Positions 55,901 through 64,000 of a stretch of DNA of 64,000 bases are shown here, one piece after another. The position numbers were made by a program, and so were the translations under genes. A model generated the notes under the pieces. That model was not told the DNA's origin and searched no databases. It worked only from the letters and a program-made list of their open reading frames with translations. Positions within the stretch are counted from its first letter, which is position 1; every line of letters begins with the position of its first letter. This stretch comes from Strongylocentrotus droebachiensis. Lineage: Eukaryota; Echinodermata; Echinoidea; Camarodonta; Strongylocentrotidae. Where the stretch lies: contig JAVYIG010000039.1 in assembly GCA_035222895.1 (NCBI GenBank), forward strand, positions 620,001 through 684,000, given 5' to 3'.

Positions 55901-58562
55901 CTCATTATGTATGCAAAAACAGCTCGTGATCGCGTTATCTCAAGAACCGATTGATGGATTCCTGCCAAACTTAGGTCATGTATGTTACTTGCAGAGCTGA
56001 TGAACTGATTAGATTTTGGGGTCATGAGGTCAAGGTCAAAGGTCATGAGGCTCATTATGTATGCAAAAATAGCTTGTGATCGTATTATCATTAGAACAGA
56101 TTGATGGATTCCTGCCAAACTTAGATCATTTATGTATCCTGCAGAGCCAATGAACTGAGTAGATTCTTGGTTCATAAGGTCAAAGGTCATGGGCTCATTA
56201 TGTATGCAAAAATAGCTTGTGAACGCATTCTCATTAGAACTGACAAATGGATTACTATTTAACTCAGGACATCTTGCAGAGCCAATGAACTGAGTAGATG
56301 TTAGGGTCATGAGGTCAAAGATCAAAGGGTCATATATGTATATGAGAAATTGCTTGTAATCGCGATATTCTGAGAGCCTGTTAATGGATTACAATTAAAC
56401 TTGAATTAAAAAAAAATCTTCTGCTTTGGTTTGTAAAATTGCTCTATGACGGAGGCATCATTTTCGACTGCGCGCAGTCGAATTCCATCTAGTTTTACAT
56501 TGGCAATAAAAAATGTACCTTCTGTGGTCATACATGCATATGACTGATTCAATTTTGACCCGGCCCTTAGAGAAAGAATAGACGCTCATAGATAAAGAAC
56601 TGTCTCATGCATCATATAGAAAATTAAAAAGTGGGAACTTGCTTTGTGAGGTAAATGATAGCAAATGGGTTGAGAAAACGAGTAAGACACACCCTCCTCT
56701 TTTCCTTTTACATGAGATCACACACATGCCCAACCTCTGAAAGATAACAATGTAAAACCTTTTGGAGAAAAATCCATTGCGTAAAAATAAGAGATGGGTC
56801 CTGTTATTCCTGTAGTAAGTCTAAAATGGGACTATTAAAGAGAATTAAGTAGCCATCAGGGTTTAGAGCAAAGTTATCGTTTGAGTGTTCAGGGGGGTGT
56901 TTCACAACACTTGTTATCGGTGACAAATGGCAGTTTTTGTTATAAGCTACTGCAATCCTTGCTTCTGATTGGTTATCAGCAGATTTGTCACTGATTCTTG
57001 TCATTTGTCATTGAAAAAATGCTTTGTGAAACGGGTCCCTGTTGTCTGTCCCTGTAATACCAAAGTGACTCTTCAATTTGACTTTGCAGATGGCACCAAG
57101 TCCAACAACGCCGACCGCTTCGAGGGCAAGAAGCCGGAGGAGATCCGCCAGCTCCGCATCAAGGAGATGGAGCTGAAGCTGCAGCACCGCGAGATCGCCA
57201 AGGAGTTCGAGAAGATCTCGGTGAAGACGATGCCCGCGGAGGAGAGGGGTCCGTTCACAGAAAGGCGTGTCATCAGCCTCTGGCAGGAGGCCAAGAAGCA
57301 GGATTACTCAACCGATGATCTGGAGGCAATCATGGTAACAATTTGCTACAAATGATTATTAAAGGGATTGGGTAACTTTGTCTCAGATTCTGAAACAAAA
57401 TCCTGGATTTAGCTCATGCTGCAATGGTATTATAAACCTTTAGGTCAGTCAGGAACCCCATGACCGATCGCCTGTCTGATTATCAAGATATTTATGATTG
57501 GAAATCGAAATCAAATTTTGTGTTTTCCTAACGGTTTTCATAACCCTACAATCTAATGGGGAAAACGAGTATGGTAAAACCGGTCACTCAAAGATTTTTT
57601 ACCTTTTTGAGGCACTTCTTTATCATTTTGAAGCACAATTGTTTTAGGGCTCCAATATTACACCATATCACAGGCACTGATAACACGTAGGGCCGTGCAT
57701 CTCAGATTTAACATTGTTAAATGATGCCTTTAACCCTATCTGCACTTATTTGACCAGGAGGGATTAGACCTCCCTGTGTGGTCACTGGCAGGTGGTTATC
57801 TCATCAAGTCAGCTCTCAATTTAACATATTAAGCAAAAGGGGACCATGGGAGTTCAATGGGTACCGCTTAGGCATCAATTGTTGGCTGTACAGAGGGCGC
57901 AAGTAGCTTCAAGTAGTGCAGTCCTGCTTTAAATATCTTAATCAGTTTAATTTAATTTGTATTATCATTACTTTTCGTAACGTTACTGCTGCCTTTAGCA
58001 TTACCACCATCAACGCCCCCCCCCCCCCCCGCCTCATATTCCACAACATCCAACTTGATGAATTATACCCGCAAAGTCTGAATATCTGCTACTATGAATT
58101 GTTAAAGTGTCTCTAAATGTAACTGCAACTTAAATTATGTCTGTTTAATGTGAAATTACCAAAGCATGTATAGTGGAAAGTTGTCATTAAGAGCTCTGAT
58201 ATAGAGGGATACCCTATATCTTTTTGGTCCCCAGTATCTTTGTTAGAATGAGTTTCCCCTGTATTTTGTTTGAACCCCTTTCACAGTTCAACCTTCAGCT
58301 TTGCATATCTGCCTTTGAGCTTCTTAGACTGGAATGAAAATGATGCAGATATATATAATAGTATATTTGTTTTTCTCTTCTCATTGCCATGTAGATGGAG
58401 TTGAAAGAATTTGAGGAGAAGATAGAGGAGCACGACAAAGCCCACAAAGCGTCGTTGAATGCCGAGATCAAGCACAGGTCAGGCTTCAAGAGCCCTGTGG
58501 ATAAGATGAAGACCAACGAGCAAAAGACCATGTATGACAAGGCCAAGGAAATGGGTATTGGG
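49922..58562 (+). CDS. LRPAP1: RAP, the LDL-receptor-family chaperone (last exon not found)
   Basis: Six exons: 49922-50113, 52498-52657, 53518-53640, 54995-55102, 57090-57334, 58395-58562. All junctions are GT-AG and phases agree, giving 268 codons. RAP binds newly made LDL-receptor family members in the ER and prevents premature ligand binding. The sequence shows a signal peptide (about 1-22). Three similar helical RAP domains follow, each with an R-x-x-x-LW-x-KA type turn: RQVIQVWQKADR, RKVAQLWHKAQKS and RRVISLWQEAKKQ. Matching human features include IMKKYGMAG (ILAKYGLDG) and DKAKEMGIG (RTKELGYT). In human RAP about 20 residues ending HNEL follow; here the final exon must lie after 58562, possibly beyond the window. 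It is divergent to the J-protein gene; both act in ER folding. Confidence 0.93.
50461..50602. repeat. GA-rich purine tract
   Basis: Almost pure A/G on the + strand (GAGGAGGAGGAGG, GAAGAAGAAG) just before the long-inverted-repeat element, in LRPAP1 intron 1. Confidence 0.85.
50677..52372. mobile_element. 1.7-kb element with inverted repeats of ~650-700 bp (MULE-like foldback)
   Basis: A perfect 10-bp duplication ACATGATAAT flanks it (50667-50676 and 52373-52382). The ends AGGCCTGAGTC and, inverted, AGGCTTGAGTC begin arms that run with gaps to about 51394 and back from about 51680. Shared words include ACCGGGACCCGACGG near the ends, CTTGTGATTACCAAGTAATT and CAATTGTGCTCTCGTAGTTT. The spacer contains a second, perfect palindrome of about 50 bases (51530-51579). 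Long arms plus a 9-10-bp duplication suggest a Mutator-like non-autonomous element. No transposase. Confidence 0.85.
53700..54835. repeat. GTG-rich minisatellite in LRPAP1 intron 3
   Basis: The first part is degenerate GTG/GAT triplet-like sequence. From about 54160, units of about 141-152 bp repeat: GAAATCAGGG(T/C)CCTTGTGG occurs near 54298, 54446, 54598 and 54739. His/Thr-rich frames on the - strand are products of the repeat, not genes. Confidence 0.85.
55510..56492. mobile_element. Helitron-like element with internal tandem repeats
   Basis: The 3' end has a 16-base perfect hairpin CGACTGCGCGCAGTCG (56465-56480), eight bases, then CTAG before T: the hairpin-plus-CTRR signature of Helitrons. 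Inside, a unit of about 135-151 bp repeats about six times; GTGATCGCGTTATCT-like starts lie at 55625, 55775, 55926, 56075, 56219 and 56354. A TACG run (55567-55616) and a small GCCTCCG...CGGAGGC hairpin lie near the left end. The 5' boundary is uncertain. Confidence 0.7.
56890..57041. mobile_element. Short inverted-end MITE close to LRPAP1 exon 5
   Basis: Ends CAGGGGGGTGTTTCACAA and TTGTGAAACGGGTCCCTG are imperfect inverted repeats. No convincing target duplication. It ends 48 bases before the exon 5 start, next to its polypyrimidine tract. Confidence 0.6.
57363..57729 (+). mobile_element. TTAA-flanked MITE (Kolobok-like) in LRPAP1 intron 5
   Basis: Intact TTAA on both sides (57359-57362, 57730-57733). 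Ends AGGGATTGGG and ATGATGCCT form a short imperfect inverted repeat. It starts 28 bases after exon 5. The second copy lies inverted at 36514-36889. Confidence 0.85.
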
Positions 58563-60206
58563 GTAAGTCGACTGAAGTAATTTGAGGCTGTTTTTTGTGA
58601 ATTGATGTCTCCTACAGTGAAGATACAACTCCAGATGACAAATTGTTACTCAAAATGAGAAAGGTGGAGCATTTTTATAGGATTTACATTTGATGGAGGA
58701 CCTTGATGACAACTGATATTTGAAACATGGGTCATTTCATCTTGGCCTGTAACTTGTTGTAATGTGCCTGTTAGTGGAAAATTTGACTAAAATTCTTGTA
58801 GTTATATACTGTAGCTGTGCTTGATTTATTGGAAATGTCCATTTTATGGATGCCATACTTAAACCTGAAGTTGAAGTACAAGATGCCACCTGTATTTTGT
58901 GTATTCTATATTTTATCTGGATTTCTTCCCCTTGGTATCTCCTCTCTGCACCCCCCCCCCCCCCCCTCTTTCTCCATATCTCTTTCTGCATCTCTGACAT
59001 TCTTTCACCCAGTTGCCATCAAATTTTCAGGGGCTCCAAACACTTTAGAGAATTAAATTACAAAAAAATATGTACTTTTTCTCCTATGAATCATGATGTT
59101 GCCTCCAATATCATCCTGTTTCACATACCTGTGTTGTTATCAACTCATCAATTTCTTTCCATTCTGCCCCCCCCCCCCCCCCAACGAGACAAAAAAGATA
59201 ATGAAATCATATTTACTCTTTATCCCATGCCTTGCTTTCTTAGATCCATCATACCATGAAAGAACTTCGCCACCGGATCTCCCAGGGTGGGAAATGGAAC
59301 GAGGAACTCTAATCTCAACTGAGATTATGCCTCAACTCAAGCAAGAATTTTCACCAAAGTGTATTTTTCTTCAGAACCTCAATGTCTTTCATAACGAACA
59401 TGCTTTTGTATTCAAACAGGGTGGGGTGGGGGGAGAGGATGGGTTTTGAGGTTGGACTGCCATTTTTAGTAGTTTCCAACAGGGAACTCTTACTGATCTC
59501 TCGAGCATGGAACATACATTTTACACACACAGTCTACTATTTTGATTATTACCTCTTTATAATAAAACAGGTACCGGTATTCTTTTTTTTTCAAATGCAA
59601 TTTGTCAATTTACCATTTCATTGTCCAATTTATTAGCAGAATTCATTTGTGTTGCATCAAGTTTTACACAGAAATATTCCGTACTATGTCCCCAATCAAA
59701 GGGCTGAAATGTTCAGAAAATATAAATCTTCCTGACAATAAACATTACCTGCTTTATGTTGAACAGTAAGTCACATATTTAAAATTCAAACCCTGCTCAA
59801 ATAAAATTTAATGTGAAATGTTCACATAATCAGAACCTGAACAACTCGAGCTTCCCATGACATTATAATGCAACTTTTTTTTTTAGATGTACCTATAGTG
59901 TTGTGACTTGTCTTTGAATGTTTTCATAACCAAATTCAGTGACCTAACAGATTCCCCGATGACATGTGCTCTAGACTTTATTCCAACAATGACATATAGG
60001 GTTAGGGTAAAGTTAGTGATTTGGGTTGTCAGTGAGGTTTAGGGGTAGCTATAGTGTTTGGTGCAAGGTCAAAGTTGGGAATTTGTTAGTATCCAAAATA
60101 GATCACAGAGCAAATGTAGTAGAAGCAACGTAAAAGTTGCAGCATCTTATTTGAAACAAAAAATAACATTTAGTTTCGCTGTTTGTGTGTGGTGGTTTGT
60201 AGGGCA

Positions 60207-60320
60207 GGGCCCCCGTCTTACAAAGAGTTTATATCAATCGCAACTATGTACATAAGAGATAAAAGACTGCAAAGTTGCAATTGATTTGAATCAATCGCAA
60301 CTCTTTGTAAGATGGGGCCC
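60207..60320. mobile_element. Short palindromic MITE
   Basis: GGGCCCCCGTCTTACAAAGA at the left and the complement TCTTTGTAAGATGGGGCCC at the right, with a second inverted pair ATCAATCGCAACT and GTTGCAATTGAT inside. Confidence 0.65.
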
Positions 60321-60841
60321 AGGACTCTATAATTACTGTTATGTCCTATTAAAGCCAGTCCGTACCATAAACATATTGAATTCTGGTAGTACCTGTTATA
60401 AGAATCTGGTTTCTTGTGCCATATGCCCCTGTGTAGAGCACCATATGTATATTGTGGTCATAGGTTTTATTCATACAGTTTGGATCAAAGAGATTCCTTT
60501 CGGTGCCATACATATATAAAGAAGTTTAATTTCTAAAAGTTAGTTATATTGTACGATAAACCACCAGACTGACGTGATGACTTGGTATTACAAATCACCT
60601 TAGCATAGAATATTATTCTGCCTTTGAAAAGAATAGTTTATTTTCCCATCTTAAAATATATAAATGAAACGCACCTTCATGTATAATATGTAGAACAGAG
60701 TAGTCTTGAATGCTGTGAAGTAGAAAATGATGACACTTATTTCAATTTAGTTTAAACTTATGTAGAATGTCTTTAATGTGATATTGTTTAAAGATGGCAT
60801 TAGTATATAATACTTGAGATTCTTTATGTGTAGATCTACTA

Positions 60842-61101
60842 CACAAGGTGTCCCTGAAAAAAAGGAAGCCGTGGTTAACTTTTGTATATGTGATTGTCGG
60901 AAAGCTCAATTTTTCTGACACTGCTATTTCATACTGTCAGAAATCGGTCATGCATGACTTCTTGATCTGGGTGTTGGTGTCATAAGAAAAGAGAGAAATG
61001 AGCTTTCCAAATATGTACAAATTATTCAAAAAAAGTTATAATTTGGAATCTTTGAGTGATTTACCAACAAACTTGGGTTTCCCGTTTTCAGGGACACTCT
61101 G
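60842..61101. mobile_element. TA-flanked mariner-like MITE
   Basis: Ends CACAAGGTGTCCCTGAAAA and, inverted, CAGAGTGTCCCTGAAAA. TA on both sides (60840-60841, 61102-61103). 260 bp, no transposase. Confidence 0.75.
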
Positions 61102-64000
61102 TATACCACTCCATTCTCTGAAAGGCTCTTTTGGTTTTCAGCTGGATCAAGTCATTTCTGATTATCTCAAACACAAGTACATAATGAGGCAATCAAACTC
61201 TAACTGTTATTAAGCATTGTTTTGGTACTAATATTGAATGTTTGTTTTTTCAGTACTATTTTCTTGTTACATTTGAAATGTTGAGGTTGATGAAATATGT
61301 GTATTTTCTTCAAGAAGTTATATATTAATGATGGCACAACAATGATTTAGTTTCATCCCATTTATATAGATTCAAGAGAAAAAATGTAAGACTCTCTAAA
61401 TGCCCCCAATGCTACAGGAATCAAGTTAGTATTCATCATCTGGAATATACATTAATGTTTCAAAGAAGAGTCATGTTTTACATGTAAAACATTGATGACA
61501 TGACTAGATTGACAATCAAATATTACATAGCAACAAACAAACAAAACATTAGCTGTAAACTCTCTTTGAAAAAGATATATGTATGCTGCATGGCATGTCT
61601 GTGTGACTGCTTTCGATCAAAATAGTTGATTTCATAGGTGTAATCATAATATACACATTATCTGCAGATGGGTGTATAATTTTTCTACATGTTGTCCACT
61701 TCATATTTGCATGCCTGTTTGTTTATAACGACTGAACTCAAAGAATGTGAGTTATTTTTTTAACAAATACTCAGTAATGTGTGAATGTATGACTGTTATC
61801 ACAATTTAAATTGAAATTTGCACCTCTTTGCAAATAATTTGTTTGAAAAGAAAGACGACATGAAATGTTATGTTCTCGGTGGTTGAACATACATTCACAA
61901 TCTCTCAGATTAAACTGTTAGGCAGGGCCAATACCTTTTGTTTAAATACATTTAAATTTCTTTTTCTTGTTTTTTTCAGGTGACTTATTGTAATGTCAAA
62001 TATAATACCGGTACTTCCATTTGTCATACCAAAAATTCAAAACTTCTAGACTTGAGTTAAGTTCTGAAAGTTTTAACTTCTAAATCTATGCAACTCATGC
62101 AAACATCTTAATTGTTCTCTATCAATTCGTCCACTTTTAAAAAGTAAGTATCTTTGTTAGATTTGTAGGTGTAGATTGTGATGCAATTCTATGCCAGTAA
62201 ATAGTGACATGTTACTGCTTGTGTATTACTATATTTTGCAAATGTGTTGTTGCATCTCAAAAACATGAGATCTTAGGAATATTACTCTGGAGCTAAATCT
62301 CAGATTTGGAAGCAAGGGAGGCAACCAAAATACCTTCAATATTCAAGATTCCACTTGCAAATAATATAGCTTCTTTATGTTCTTTTGTATATTTCCTTAC
62401 ATCCTGATGATGGTGTGATATTCCTTTAGTAAGTTGTTTGCAAATTGTATCTCAGTGTTGTACTAAACATTTATCTGTACTTTTCGGCTGAAATACGTTT
62501 TAGAAATATGGCCTCCTAGGGATTGTACATATTGGATGTATTCTTTAACACAGTTCTGCTTTAAGCTTGTTCATTTCAATTTAACTTAAAAAATAAAGAC
62601 AACTTGTCTTCTTTTTTTTCACTAGAGATTTTTAGTTGTCTCTCTTTTACCATGGTGTTAATTTCATTGGACTTGGATTTTTATTGGAGATGATACATGA
62701 GAAAGAAAAGGGAAGAAAATAGAAGAAACTATGAGAGGGAGAGAGAGAGAGCGCATGGATGATAGATGAGACAAGGAAGGTAGAAGGGGAAGAGATAGGA
62801 TGACAGAGAGGGGGAGGGAGGAGTGAAGGATATAAAGGGAAGAGGAAAAAGGAGCCAGTTTGCGAAGTAGAGTAAAAAGAAATATATGACGGAGAGTCAG
62901 AGACAGAGATGAAAGAGAGGAAGTGCGAAGAAGGATAAATCTATTACCTTTTTTGTATTTATTTGTAATGAAATCAATTTTCAGTAACTTATTTGTGAAA
63001 ATGATATACCGGTACAGATGCTGCACACGGGTACATTAGCCCTATTAGGCAAAATCAATTTTAAATCATTTGCTAAATATCTACTGGTATATTTTGTTTA
63101 CCTAGGACAAGTATGGGAATATGTTTGTACATGATGTAACACCATGCAACGTCAACAACAAAAGATCTAAACAGAGAATAGATATTGTGCATAAAGGTTT
63201 CTGGGTTATCCGATTGGTGACAAACAAGTAACAACTGTCAGGAGTGATTTATCGTCAGATAAAGGAGACCTTATCAATCACAGCAGTGTGTTATAAAACA
63301 TAATAATGGCAGAGTACCAAGTCTCATCTATTATCAAATATTCACAGGTCATTCAGAGGTCATTATTGAAGATAAGTGGTGACTTGTGAGTAAACAAGCC
63401 TACATGTAGTCAACTGTACACACAGAAAACGCAAAGTGATATGTCTATGTGTATGTGAATCTTCATGTGCTTTAATTATGTACAGCAAAAAAATCATCTG
63501 TACACAGAAAAAAAGTGTACCTCAGAAGTCAGAACGCTAAGTGATGTGTCTAATTGTATGTAAATCTTCATGTGCTTAATGTACAGAGATATCAAAATGT
63601 ATCCTCTTTTTCAATATATATGCTTTCTTGAATATACAAGACTCTCTAAGGAATGCTACTCTCTCTGTAAACAGTTGTCTTGTCGCGTACATTTCTGGTA
63701 GATGTTCATGACAATACTCGTACAGAATAAAGTATGATTATATCACCGTCTCATCAAGAAAAATAAATACCAGTATCACTTTGGGGTTTCTATAAATTCA
63801 ATGAGAAATGGCCAACTTGTACACAAGAATAGTGATTATAATTTCAGTGTTGAGAGACTGAGTTAGAAATAGATAAATAATTTGAAACTGTAATGGTTAT
63901 GCACAATCAAATTCTTATTCACAAAAAAAACCTAATGTACTGCATTAGAAATGGACTCAAATTGTTGGACTTTTGCTCTTTCTTTCTGCTCATGTACAAT

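Larger units (their letters stand above)
58563..64000. other. LRPAP1 intron 6 and/or downstream DNA
   Basis: No coding exon recognised. I looked for a final RAP exon ending in an HNEL-like signal in phase 0 and found none. It holds poly-C runs, two MITEs listed separately and a GA-rich tract at about 62697-62905. The end of the gene may be outside the window. Confidence 0.5.

Noticed and set aside
54160..56400. Regular repeats that could suggest a CRISPR-like array
   Set aside because: Units are contiguous, 135-152 bp long, with no short repeat/unique spacer pattern, in an animal intron.
61141..61213. Candidate last exon of LRPAP1 (LDQVISDYLKHKY)
   Set aside because: No ER-retention ending and no resemblance to the RAP C terminus. 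A second candidate at 63350 (ending ISGDL) fails for the same reasons.

Overview
This is animal genomic DNA: split genes with GT-AG introns, AATAAA signals, SINEs, LINE 3' fragments and many short inverted-repeat transposons in an AT-rich background. The tRNA-SINE types, the YxxL-rich Ig receptors and the repeat style suggest an echinoderm, most likely a sea urchin; that is inference. There are no prokaryotic features.

Left part (1-27.1 kb): a tandem cluster of six related cell-surface receptors, all on the + strand. I call them R1-R6. Each complete member has a signal peptide, a V-type Ig domain, a second Ig-like domain, a Ser/Thr/Pro-rich stalk, one membrane span and a tyrosine-rich cytoplasmic tail. 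There are three tail classes: alpha (R1 partial, R4), beta (R2, R5; tail completed by a second exon) and gamma (R3, R6; single long exon). The order alpha-beta-gamma occurs twice, so a block of roughly 14 kb was tandemly duplicated. Comparing the two blocks exposes younger insertions with their empty sites. R2 and R3 share almost the same ectodomain but carry different tails. R4 has a frameshift. The last residues of R6 are replaced by a transposon.

Middle (27.1-36.3 kb): no gene that I can support, only SINEs, small inverted-repeat elements and microsatellites.

Right part (36.3-64 kb): two divergently transcribed single-copy genes of ER protein folding. A DNAJB12/DNAJB14-type ER-membrane J-protein lies on the - strand (nine coding exons, 36346-47509, complete by reading-frame phase). 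The LDL-receptor-family chaperone RAP (LRPAP1) lies on the + strand (six coding exons found, 49922-58562; the last exon with the ER-retention signal was not found). Their introns and the 2.4-kb gap between them are full of mobile elements, including a 1.7-kb element with very long inverted repeats, a Helitron-like element with an internal minisatellite, and two copies of one TTAA-flanked element, one in each gene.

The receptors look like a rapidly evolving paired-receptor (immune or self-recognition type) cluster. The structural evidence is in the sequence; the biological role is inference.
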